From CAVUFH01 sp963740835 (GTDB taxonomy: Bacteria > Actinomycetota > Acidimicrobiia > IMCC26256 > PALSA-610), in the NCBI GenBank assembly GCA_963740835.1, contig CAVUFH010000006.1, forward strand, positions 1 to 64,000: a stretch of 64,000 nt of DNA. The letters run 5' to 3'. The translations under genes and the position numbers were made by a program. How positions within the stretch are numbered: the stretch's first letter is position 1; each line of letters opens with the position of its first letter. Below the pieces are notes generated by a model that was not told where the DNA came from, ran no database searches, and saw only the letters and a list, made by a program, of their open reading frames with translations. Below, one piece after another: positions 55,682-64,000 of the stretch.

Positions 55682-56620
55682 CTACTCGAACAGGATGCTG
55701 ATGCTCTCGCGCCGGTGGATGCGGCGGATCGCCTCGCCGAACAGCGCGGCGACGGAGATCACCTCCACCTTGGACGGGAGCGCGACCGGTTGGGTCTCGA
55801 CGGTGTCGGTGATGAACAGGCGCTCGATCGGGCTCGCGTCCAGGCGTTGAACTGCGGTCTCCGTGAGCAAGCCGTGGCTCACCATCGCGTAGATCTGCGC
55901 GGCGCCGCGGTCGGCGGTGATGCGCGCCGCGTCGGCGAGTGAACCGGCGGAGATCGTGAAGTCGTCGACGATCACCGCGGTCTTGCCTTCGACGTCTCCG
56001 ATGAGGTCGAGGACGTGCGCGGCCTCGGAGTGGTCGGTGCGCTCCTTGTCGGCGATCGCGTACGGCACGTTCAGCCGTTGCGCGAACGCGCGGGCGCGCT
56101 TGGCGAAACCGGCGTCGGGTGCCACGACGACGACATCCGGAAGTCCCTTGGCGACGATCGCGTCGCAGAGGATCGGCATCGCGTAGAGATCGTCGACCGG
56201 CACGTGGAAAAACCCCTGCACCTGGGGCGCATGGAGATCCATCGTGACCACGCGGTCGACACCAGTCGCCTCGATGGCATCTGCGCAGACGCGCGCGCGT
56301 ATCGATACGCGCGGCTCGTCCTTCTTGTCGCCCTTGGCGTAGCTGAAGTACGGGATCACCGCGGTGACCGACGCCGCGCTGGCGCGCTTCAGCGCGTCGA
56401 TCCAGAAGAGCAGCTCCATGAAGTTGTCGTTGGCCGGGAACGCAGTGCCCTGCACGAGGAAGGTGTCGCGGCCGCGCACGTTCTCGAGCACCCGTACGAA
56501 CAGGTTGCCTTCGGAGAAGCGATGCGTCTCGCTGGCCGCGAGCGGCTGCCCGAGGTACTCACCGATCGTCGCGCCGAGCCGCCGGCTCGCGGAACCGGCG
56601 AACAGCAGGAAGTCGTCCAC
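55682..56620 (-). CDS. Ribose-phosphate pyrophosphokinase, divergent form
   Basis: PRPP synthetase-like protein of 312 residues. Family features are GTAFPANDNFMELLFWIDAL, PYFSYAKGDKKDEPRVSI, MDLHAPQVQGFFHVPVD and the PRPP loop. The PRPP loop reads VIVDDFTISAGSL where most Prs have DDxxDTxGT-type residues, and the flexible catalytic region is ADKERTD rather than DKRR. It may be an active subclass or have altered use. It starts 40 bases after icd on the same strand and converges on rmlD. Confidence 0.82.
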   Translation of the reverse strand: MDDFLLFAGSASRRLGATIGEYLGQPLAASETHRFSEGNLFVRVLENVRGRDTFLVQGTAFPANDNFMELLFWIDALKRASAASVTAVIPYFSYAKGDKKDEPRVSIRARVCADAIEATGVDRVVTMDLHAPQVQGFFHVPVDDLYAMPILCDAIVAKGLPDVVVVAPDAGFAKRARAFAQRLNVPYAIADKERTDHSEAAHVLDLIGDVEGKTAVIVDDFTISAGSLADAARITADRGAAQIYAMVSHGLLTETAVQRLDASPIERLFITDTVETQPVALPSKVEVISVAALFGEAIRRIHRRESISILFE

Positions 56621-56660
56621 GCCGGTGAGCGTAACCCCGCCGGACCGGTGCGCCGCGGCG

Positions 56661-57857
<1,197 letters not shown>

Positions 57858-57863
57858 GTCTTT

Positions 57864-57983
57864 GGGTCACTCCACTTCGCGCCGTCGCGGCCTGCGGCCA
57901 GCGGGGCTCCGTTGCGTTCCTGGTTTCCGGGTCACTCCACTCCGTGCCGACGCGGCCGATGGCCAGCGGGGCTCCGTTGCGTT
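57864..57983. repeat. Two 55-bp imperfect direct repeats upstream of icd
   Basis: Copies at 57864-57918 and 57929-57983 (period 65 bp) share their ends almost exactly (GGGTCACTCCACT... and GGCCAGCGGGGCTCC...) with several changes in the middle. They fill most of the 140-base gap between trpA and icd. They differ in sequence from the trpF-trpB array but share its period and GC-rich, hairpin-prone character. Confidence 0.8.
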
Positions 57984-57997
57984 GGGTCTCGCCGACG

Positions 57998-58774
57998 TTA
58001 CCCGTCGGCGTCCAGGGCTTCCCGCAGCGAAGCGACGAACACACGCGCCTCTTCGGGGCCGCCGCCGTCGAGGAGCCGGCGCACGAGCGCGCTGCCGACG
58101 ATCACACCGTCGCAACTGGACGCAGCCTGCGCGGCCTGGGCCGGTGTCGAGATGCCGACGCCGAGCAGCACGGGCAGGTCGGTGACGGCCTTGAGCCTCC
58201 GACCCATCTGCTCGGCGTGCGCGGCCAGCTCTTCCCGCTCCCCGGTCACTCCGAGCAGGGAGACGCCGTACACGAAGCCCTGCGAGCACTGACAGATCGC
58301 GGCCAGGCGTTCGTCGGTGGTGGTGGGCGCGGCGAGCAGGACGGTCTCGACCTGCTCGGCACGCGCGGCATCGGCCCAGCCGCCGATCTCATCCAGCGGG
58401 AGATCGGGAATGATCGCCGCGTCGACACACGACACGCGCAAGTTGCGGGCGAAGCGTTCGTGGCCGGCGCGCGCCACGATGTTGTAGTAGGTCATCACGA
58501 TCAGCGGGACCGGCACGTCGAGCTCGGCGAGCTGATCGACGACGCTCACCGGCGTCGCGCCGAGGTCCAGCGCGCGCTGCGACGCTTCTTGGATCGTGCG
58601 GCCGTCCATGATCGGGTCCGAGAACGGTATGCCGATCTCGACCGCGTCCGCGCCGCTGTCGACGACCGCGCGCACGACGTCGAGCCACTGACTGCCGAGC
58701 CCGCCGGTGACGTACGGCACGAGCAGCTTCTTGCCCGCGCCGCGCTGCGCACGGAGGTGGGATTCGAGGTTCAT
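57998..58774 (-). CDS. trpA: Tryptophan synthase alpha chain
   Basis: Cleaves indole-3-glycerol phosphate to indole, passing it to TrpB. The 258-residue protein has the catalytic glutamate in DAVEIGIPFSDPIMDG and aspartate in AAIIPDLPLDE, with the phosphate loop VGISTPAQA. ATG 58774 is five bases after the trpB stop. A joined trpB-trpA reading seen in this frame arises only from the trpB indel. Confidence 0.95.
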   Translation of the reverse strand: MNLESHLRAQRGAGKKLLVPYVTGGLGSQWLDVVRAVVDSGADAVEIGIPFSDPIMDGRTIQEASQRALDLGATPVSVVDQLAELDVPVPLIVMTYYNIVARAGHERFARNLRVSCVDAAIIPDLPLDEIGGWADAARAEQVETVLLAAPTTTDERLAAICQCSQGFVYGVSLLGVTGEREELAAHAEQMGRRLKAVTDLPVLLGVGISTPAQAAQAASSCDGVIVGSALVRRLLDGGGPEEARVFVASLREALDADG

Positions 58775-58779
58775 CGGCT

Positions 58780-60019
58780 TCAGCCCTCGAGCGGCCCGAG
58801 CCGTTCGGCGACCTGCGCGGCGTCCTTGTCGCCCCGGCCCGACAACGTCACGAGCACGGTGGCGCCCTTCGGAACCGCGTGGCCGGCTTCGCGGGCCAGC
58901 CACCCGAGCGCGTCCGCGGGCTCGAGCGCGGGAACGATCCCTTCGGTCTCGGCGAGCAGCTGGAACCCGGCGATCGCTTCGTCGTCGGTGGCGGCGTGGT
59001 ATTCGGCCCGCCCGTTGGCGGCGAGCATCGCATGCTCGGGGCCCACGCCCGGATAGTCGAGGCCGGCGCTGATCGACGTCGCTTCCAGCACCTGGCCGTA
59101 CTCGTCCTGCAGGAACAGCGAACGCATGCCGTGCACGACACCGGGAACGCCGCGCGCAACCGCCGCGCCGTGACGACCCGACTCGAGACCGAGGCCGCCG
59201 GCTTCGACGCCGACCAGCCAGCGCGCCGGTGTCGAGGAACCCGGCGAATGTCCCGATCGCGTTCGATCCGCCGCCAACACACGCGACGACGATGTCGGGG
59301 TCGTCGCCATCGAGGATCTCGCGCGACTGCTCGCGCGCTTCGTCACCGACGACACGCTGGAACTCGCGCACCATCCACGGGAACGGGTGCGGACCCATCG
59401 CGGAGCCGAGGCAGTAGTGCGTGCCGGTGACCGTGGCCACCCACTCGCGCATCGCTTCGTTCACCGCGTCCTTCAACGTCGCGCTCCCGGATCGCACGGG
59501 CACGACTTCGGCACCCAACAACCGCATCCGCCACACGTTGAGGGCTTGGCGCTCGACGTCGACCGCGCCCATGTACACGGTGCAGTCGAGGCCGAACAGC
59601 GCGGCCGCGGTCGCGGTGGCGACACCGTGCTGCCCGGCACCCGTCTCCGCGATGACGCGCTTCTTGCCCATGCGTTGCGTCAGCAGGGCCTGGCCGAGCA
59701 CGTTGTTGATCTTGTGCGAGCCGGTGTGCGTGAGGTCTTCGCGTTTCAGAAGGACCCGGACGCCGAGCCGGTCCGAGAGCCGCTCGCACACGGTGACCGG
59801 GGTCGGCCGGCCCGCGTACGAACCGAGCAGCGCCGCGAACTCGGCCCGGAACGCATCGTCGTGCCAGACTCGCCGGAACTCCGCCTCGAGGTGGTCGAGC
59901 GCGTCGATCAGCGTCTCGGGCGCGAACCGGCCGCCGAAGTCGCCGAAGCGACCCAAGCCGACGGGTTCGGGACCGGGACGATCGAGCTGCACCGGTGCTC
60001 CACGCGCGGGAACGGACAT
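58780..60019 (-). CDS. trpB: Tryptophan synthase beta chain, frameshifted
   Basis: PLP enzyme joining indole and serine. The N-terminal frame from ATG 60019 has RFGDFGGRFAPETLI, the PLP lysine in THTGSHKINNVLGQ and GSNAIGTFAGFLDTGA. The frame then breaks at about 59214-59222 and the adjacent frame continues LVGVEAGGLGLESGRHGAAV to SGRGDKDAAQV at 58780. One extra base explains it, giving about 412 residues. A dead trpB in an otherwise whole trp operon is unlikely, so this is probably an assembly error. Confidence 0.88.
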
Positions 60020-60124
60020 CAGGCTCCGAATCTGGGGAACGGGGGAGGCGGACTTGCGGAAAGAGATTCGATCATACGGGCCGCGTCGCCGGGACCCGAC
60101 TCGAAAACGATCCCTGCGGACGCA

Positions 60125-60303
60125 GCGGAGGCCTTCCCGCCGCAGGCCCCTCGGCCGGAGCCGAGGGAGCCAGGTCAACGTGCGGACACAGGGAGGCCTT
60201 CCCGCCGCAGGCCCCTCGGCCGGAGCGGAGGGAGCCACGTCAACGTGCGGACACAGCGGAGGCCTTCCCGCCGCAGGCCCCTCGGCCGGAGCGGAGGGAG
60301 CCA
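60125..60303. repeat. Tandem array of about 65-bp hairpin-forming repeats between trpF and trpB
   Basis: Three head-to-tail copies: 60125-60190 (66 bp), 60191-60255 (65 bp) and a partial 60256-60303 (48 bp), nearly identical. Each contains a stem CCCTCGGC/GCCGAGGG around a CGGA tetraloop (perfect in copy 1; one mismatch in copies 2 and 3). The array ends two bases from the trpF stop and fills much of the 286-base gap before trpB. Not CRISPR, as there are no spacers. Confidence 0.88.
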
Positions 60304-60305
60304 TG

Positions 60306-61010
60306 TTAATCGTCGAGTTGCCAGTCCCAGGGCCGGTTCACGCCGGCCAGGTTCTCGTCATACGTCTCGTCGACGACGTGGGCATAAGACGGGCGATCGT
60401 CGACCTCGTCGGCGGCGCCCCGTGCCGCTTCGATGAAGCGGCGCAGCTTGCGCGGATCCTTCCGGCCCGGCGCGGCCTCGACACCCGACGATACGTCCAC
60501 ACCCCACGGCCGCAACCGGCGAATCGCTTCTCCGACGTTCTCGGGCGTGAGGCCACCGGCGATCATCAGTCGCACCCCGCCCGGCGCGCCCTCCGCGAGC
60601 TGCCAGTCGAAGACGCGGCCCGAGCCCGGGTTGGGGGAATCGATGAGGACCACATCGGCGGGCGAGTTCGCGGCGGCGCTCAACGCGGGATCACCCGCAG
60701 TGAAGCCCTCGATGACGAAGCGGACGCGTTCTCTGATCCAACGCACCTCGGAGAGCGGCTCCGCGCCCGATAGCTGGACCGCGTGCAGCCCGACCCGTCC
60801 CGCGACCTCGACGATGTGCTCGCGCCGGTCGTTCTTGAACACGCCGACGGGCAGCACTTCCGTGGGCAGCCGCTTCACGATGTCGCGCACGAGATCCGGA
60901 TGTACCTGCCGTGTGCTCGGCGCGAACACGAAGCCGACGGCGTCCGCACCCAGCGCGATCGCGAGGAGCGCGTCCTCCTCGCTCGTGATGCCACAGATCT
61001 TGACGAACAC
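60306..61010 (-). CDS. trpF: Phosphoribosylanthranilate isomerase with C-terminal extension
   Basis: Converts phosphoribosylanthranilate to CdRP in tryptophan synthesis. The 234-residue protein has the catalytic cysteine in VKICGITSEEDA, GFVFAPSTRQV, the aspartate in VVLIDSPNPGSG and GLTPENVGEAI with DVSSGVEAAPGRKD. About 25 residues (SYAHVVDETYDENLAG, then VNRPWDWQLDD) extend past the normal end. GTG 61010 is one base after the trpC stop. The hairpin repeat array follows. Confidence 0.92.
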   Translation of the reverse strand: MFVKICGITSEEDALLAIALGADAVGFVFAPSTRQVHPDLVRDIVKRLPTEVLPVGVFKNDRREHIVEVAGRVGLHAVQLSGAEPLSEVRWIRERVRFVIEGFTAGDPALSAAANSPADVVLIDSPNPGSGRVFDWQLAEGAPGGVRLMIAGGLTPENVGEAIRRLRPWGVDVSSGVEAAPGRKDPRKLRRFIEAARGAADEVDDRPSYAHVVDETYDENLAGVNRPWDWQLDD

Positions 61011-61011
61011 G

Positions 61012-61818
61012 TCAGACCGCTCTCCGCAGCACCGGCGTCGTGCCCAGGGCGCGCACCATCGCGGCGGGATCGTCGGCGCGCACGAGCGCTTCACCCACGA
61101 GAACCGCGTCGAACCCGGCAGCGGCCATCCGCGCCGCGTCGGCCGCGGCGCGCACCGCGCTCTCCGCGACGCCGATCACATCAGCCGGGAGGAGCGCCGA
61201 CAACGACTCGGCGACACCGAGGTCCTCGGCGAACGTGGCGAGATCGCGGCTGTTGACGCCGACAACGAGCGCGCCCGCCGCGAGCGCGCGCTCGATCTCG
61301 GCCGCGTCGTGCGCTTCCACCAGCACGCCCATACCGAGCTCCGACGCCAGCGCGTGGAGGTCAGCGAGCACCGCGTCGTCCGGCAACGCGGCCGCGATCA
61401 GCAAGATCGCGTCGGCACCGATCGCGCGCGCCTCATAGACCTGCACCTCGTCGATCATGAAGTCCTTGCGCAGCACCGGGATCTCGGTGACAGCACGCGC
61501 TTCTTGCAGGTCCGCGACCGAGCCCCCGAAGTAGGGGCCGTCCGTGAGCACCGAAAGCGCGGCCGCGCCGCCGCCCTCGTAGGCCTTGGCCGTCGAGCTC
61601 GGATCCAGGTCGAGCGCGAGCGGACCCTTCGACGGCGACCGGCGCTTGATCTCCACGACGACCGCGACCTGGCCGTCGCCGCGGCGCAGCGCCGGTGCGA
61701 ACGGACGGGCCGGTGGTGCGTCGAGCGCGTGTCGCCGTAACAAGTCGCGCGTCTGTGGATACCGCAGCACGGTCACTTCGTCGCGCTTGGTTGCGAGGAT
61801 CTCGTCGAGGACGCTCAC
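61012..61818 (-). CDS. trpC: Indole-3-glycerol phosphate synthase
   Basis: Closes the indole ring in tryptophan synthesis. The 268-residue protein shows the catalytic lysine in VVEIKRRSPSKG, the second lysine in VLRKDFMIDEVQVYEAR, glutamate in GVLVEAHDAAEI, and VGVNSRDLATF. ATG 61818. It lies 41 bases after the YgfZ-like gene and one base before trpF, within the trp operon. Confidence 0.95.
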   Translation of the reverse strand: MSVLDEILATKRDEVTVLRYPQTRDLLRRHALDAPPARPFAPALRRGDGQVAVVVEIKRRSPSKGPLALDLDPSSTAKAYEGGGAAALSVLTDGPYFGGSVADLQEARAVTEIPVLRKDFMIDEVQVYEARAIGADAILLIAAALPDDAVLADLHALASELGMGVLVEAHDAAEIERALAAGALVVGVNSRDLATFAEDLGVAESLSALLPADVIGVAESAVRAAADAARMAAAGFDAVLVGEALVRADDPAAMVRALGTTPVLRRAV

Positions 61819-61859
61819 GCGCGCACGATCCTACGGCTGCGACCGGGCGGAGCCGTGGC

Positions 61860-62726
61860 TCATAACGCTTCGACGCGACCCCGCGCCTCGGTGCCGGACC
61901 ACCGCACGGTGACCTCCGTGGACGGTTCGATCTCCCTCCGCACCATCCCGAGCGCGACATGACCGGCCGCACTGGTGAGCGCACCGACGACCTTGTCGCC
62001 GACGACGATCTCGGCACCGGGCGGCGGCGTCGCATCCGCGACGGTGACCCGGCGGAGATAGCGGTTGACATGACCACGCGTGTCGATCCGGCACACGAGC
62101 TCCTGTCCGACGAAGCACCCCTTCGTGAACGACACCGCGTGTTGTTCGAGGAAGGCCTCCTGCGGAATGGTGCGCTCGTCGATGTCGACGCCGAGACGCG
62201 GCACGCCCGCGCGCACGCGTGCGATCTCGTACGTGTCACGACCGCCGCCGGCGACACCGGCGGCTCGCAAGCCACGCCGCACATCGTCCAAGTCGGCACG
62301 CGAACCGACGATGTCGACCGCTTCCTCGTCACCCCAGTCGATCGGCATCACGAACACCGCGCGTTCGGCCGCGGCCGTCGTCGCGACGTCGCGCGCGGCC
62401 GACCCGCGAACCGCGATCACCGCGATCAGGGCCGACACGTCGGTGACTTCGACCTTCACGCGGATACGGAACCGGTTCAGCCCTTCGGCCAATGCCGCGC
62501 CGCCGCCTTCGTCCGTCACGCACCACCACGTGTCGTCCGCCGCGTGCAGGGCGCGTAACGTGGCAATCAGCTTGCCCTGCGGTTGCAGCAGCAACGCGGG
62601 CGCGCTCTCCCCCGCGCCGATGGGGTCGAGATCCTGGGAGAGCAGGCTCTGCAGGAACGAGGTCGCGTCGGGTCCCGCGACCGTGACGACACCGGCCTCG
62701 AGGTCATAGCTGGTCGCGTCGGTCAT
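61860..62726 (-). CDS. YgfZ/GcvT-like folate-binding protein
   Basis: Protein of 288 residues in the YgfZ family, which supports assembly or repair of some iron-sulfur enzymes. The signature KGCFVGQE is intact. The N-terminal GcvT-like part (GPDATSFLQSLLSQDL; LLLQPQGKLIATLRAL) is typical. ATG 62726 overlaps the trpE stop in ATGA, so it is coupled to trpE even though it has no known tryptophan role. A link to the [4Fe-4S] enzyme NadA is not supported by distance. Confidence 0.9.
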   Translation of the reverse strand: MTDATSYDLEAGVVTVAGPDATSFLQSLLSQDLDPIGAGESAPALLLQPQGKLIATLRALHAADDTWWCVTDEGGGAALAEGLNRFRIRVKVEVTDVSALIAVIAVRGSAARDVATTAAAERAVFVMPIDWGDEEAVDIVGSRADLDDVRRGLRAAGVAGGGRDTYEIARVRAGVPRLGVDIDERTIPQEAFLEQHAVSFTKGCFVGQELVCRIDTRGHVNRYLRRVTVADATPPPGAEIVVGDKVVGALTSAAGHVALGMVRREIEPSTEVTVRWSGTEARGRVEAL

Positions 62727-64000
62727 GGTGCCTCGGAATCGTCGGGAGCGGAGAGCAGGGGCAGCAAGCGGGCCGCGGCCGCCGCGGTCAGCAACGCTTG
62801 CGCCTTGTTCCGGCATTCCAGGTCCTCGTCGGTCGCGTCCGAGTCGGCCACGATCCCGGCTCCGGCCTGGAGCGTCGCCTGGTCGCCCCGCCACACCATC
62901 GTGCGGATCGCGATCGCGGTGTCGAGGTTCCCGGAAAAGTCGAGGTAGCCGACGACGCCGGCGTACGGGCCCCGTTTCGTGGGCTCGAGCTCGTCGACGA
63001 TCTGCATGGCGCGGACCTTCGGCGCGCCACTCACGGTCCCGGCCGGGAACGTGGCGCGCAGCACGTCGACCGGCGTGCGGCCGTCGGCGAGGTCGCCGGT
63101 GACCTGGCTCGTGAGGTGCATGACGTGCGAGTACCGCTCGAGCGTCATCAGCTCCTCGACGCGCTCGGTGCCGAAGCGGACGACCCGGCCGACGTCGTTG
63201 CGCGCGAGGTCGACGAGCATGACGTGTTCCGCTCGTTCCTTCGGGTGTTCGACGAGCTCCGCGGCGAGGCGCTTGTCGTGCTGCTCATCGCGGCCTCGGC
63301 GCCGCGTGCCCGCGATCGGCCGGCTGATCACCTTGCCGGCGCGCAGCTGCACCATCGGCTCGGGCGAGGAGCCGACGATCGTCGCCTCGGCGTGACGAAG
63401 GAAGTACATGTACGGCGAGGGGTTCACGAGCCGAAGCACCCGGTACACCGCGAACGGATCCACCGGGTCGACCAGGTCGAACCGTTGCGCGAGCACCACT
63501 TGGAAGATGTCGCCGTCGAGGATGTGCTCCTTCGCCGCGTCGACCGCCTTCGCCCACGTGTCGGTGGTGAAGTTCCGGCGCAGCTCGGGGAGCTCGACGA
63601 GCTCGTCCGCGGGCGGGAGCGCGGGCAGGTACGGCAGGGGCCGGCCAATCGCGGCCTCGGCCTGGTCGAGCCGGGCCGCGGCCGCGTCGTACAGCTGCGC
63701 GAGCTCGGCGGGACCCGCGCCCGGTGGCGGGTACACGTTCTCGATCAGGTAGCAACGCTGGCGGAAGTGATCGAACGCGGCCACCTGTCCGGCGAGCGAC
63801 AGCACCGCATCCGGGTGCCCCTGATCGTCGTCGGGCGTGTCGGGGAGGCGTTCGATCTCGCGCACGGTGTCGTAGCCGAGCCAGCCGACGATGCCGCCGT
63901 GGAACGGCGGGAGCTGTGCCAGCTTGGGCGCGCGGTAGCGCGCGAGCAGCGCGTCCAGCGCGGCCAGGGCACCGCGATCGGACGGCACCCCTTCGATCGG
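62723..64000 (-). CDS. trpE: Anthranilate synthase component I, partial
   Basis: First committed enzyme of tryptophan synthesis (chorismate to anthranilate). About 425 C-terminal residues are visible; the N-terminus lies beyond the window. Motifs are FHGGIVGWLGYDTVREIE, IFQVVLAQRFDL, SPEPMVQLRAG, RPIAGTRRRGR, ERAEHVMLVDLARNDVGRV, FPAGTVSGAPKVRAM and GAGIVADSD. Synthesis of aminodeoxychorismate (PabB) is an alternative, but trpC, trpF, trpB and trpA downstream favour TrpE. The regulatory Trp-binding N-terminus and any leader peptide are not seen. Confidence 0.9.
   Translation of the reverse strand, partial: PIEGVPSDRGALAALDALLARYRAPKLAQLPPFHGGIVGWLGYDTVREIERLPDTPDDDQGHPDAVLSLAGQVAAFDHFRQRCYLIENVYPPPGAGPAELAQLYDAAAARLDQAEAAIGRPLPYLPALPPADELVELPELRRNFTTDTWAKAVDAAKEHILDGDIFQVVLAQRFDLVDPVDPFAVYRVLRLVNPSPYMYFLRHAEATIVGSSPEPMVQLRAGKVISRPIAGTRRRGRDEQHDKRLAAELVEHPKERAEHVMLVDLARNDVGRVVRFGTERVEELMTLERYSHVMHLTSQVTGDLADGRTPVDVLRATFPAGTVSGAPKVRAMQIVDELEPTKRGPYAGVVGYLDFSGNLDTAIAIRTMVWRGDQATLQAGAGIVADSDATDEDLECRNKAQALLTAAAAARLLPLLSAPDDSEAP

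Noticed and set aside
60125..60303. CRISPR array
   Set aside because: The units are directly adjacent without unique spacers, and no cas genes are present.
57998..60304. A trpB-trpA fusion protein of 768 residues
   Set aside because: The middle is out-of-frame trpB sequence created by the indel near 59218. Separate trpB stop and trpA start are present, and the N-terminal part is translated repeat array.

Overview
The window is high-GC bacterial DNA, densely packed, with many 4-base ATGA/GTGA/TTGA stop-start overlaps, frequent GTG starts and GGAGG-type ribosome binding sites. The uvrC-rapZ-gap-pgk-tpiA-secG order, an ANTAR response regulator, an AbiEi-like protein, an InhA-like enoyl reductase and arginine in place of lysine in the RapZ P-loop point to Actinomycetota. 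The discrete FAS-II operon and general content suggest Acidimicrobiia, but that is inference and no 16S gene is present. Six genes, including the essential-looking trpB, carry a single small indel while both halves stay well conserved. This looks more like a draft or metagenomic assembly with residual indel errors than real gene decay.

Layout. 1-5.2 kb (minus): a dipeptide/oligopeptide ABC importer (binding lipoprotein, two permeases, two ATPases), with its own promoter just past secG. 5.2-11.5 kb (minus): secG, tpiA, pgk, gap, rapZ, uvrC. The whiA and yvcK genes usual between rapZ and gap are missing. 11.5-13.6 kb (plus): a potassium-channel-like protein and nadA. 13.6-20.8 kb (minus): coaE, uvrB, a single-domain cyclic-nucleotide-binding protein, uvrA, a DUF3224 protein and a methyltransferase. 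21-22 kb (plus): an AbiEi-like protein. 22.2-28.2 kb (minus): a small coiled-coil protein, an ANTAR regulator, polA, a methyltransferase and rpsA. 28.3-35.7 kb (plus): an acyl-CoA dehydrogenase, a loosely packed and apparently less GC-rich patch (methyltransferase and membrane protein) bounded by a 33-bp copy of the dehydrogenase 3' end, a PQQ-type sugar dehydrogenase lipoprotein and an M23 peptidase. 35.8-38.5 kb: a hexapeptide acyltransferase, a PhyH-type dioxygenase, tRNA-Leu(CAA), a small membrane protein and a FabZ-like dehydratase.

38.7-44.4 kb (plus): a compact FAS-II operon: a lysine-free biotinyl-like protein, fabH, fabG, acpP, fabF, an N-terminally short carboxyltransferase and fabI. 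44.4-47.5 kb: bcp with a coupled tiny membrane protein, a divergent MFS transporter with a long N-terminal extension, and an SMP-30-type hydrolase. 47.5-52.1 kb (minus): a HIT-like protein, an FGGY kinase, an S1P-lyase-like PLP enzyme, a PIG-L deacetylase and a PPOX-like protein, a possible N-deacetylate, phosphorylate and cleave pathway. 52.2-55.7 kb (plus): rmlA-rmlC-rmlB-rmlD for dTDP-rhamnose. 55.7-64 kb (minus): trpE (cut by the window end), ygfZ-like, trpC, trpF, a hairpin repeat array, trpB, trpA, a second repeat pair, icd and a divergent prs-like gene.

The best candidates for something new are the lysine-free biotinyl-like protein at the head of the FAS-II operon, the kinase/S1P-lyase-like/deacetylase operon, the hairpin repeat array between trpF and trpB, the stuttered start region of tpiA, and the 3.2 kb patch bounded by a duplicated gene end.
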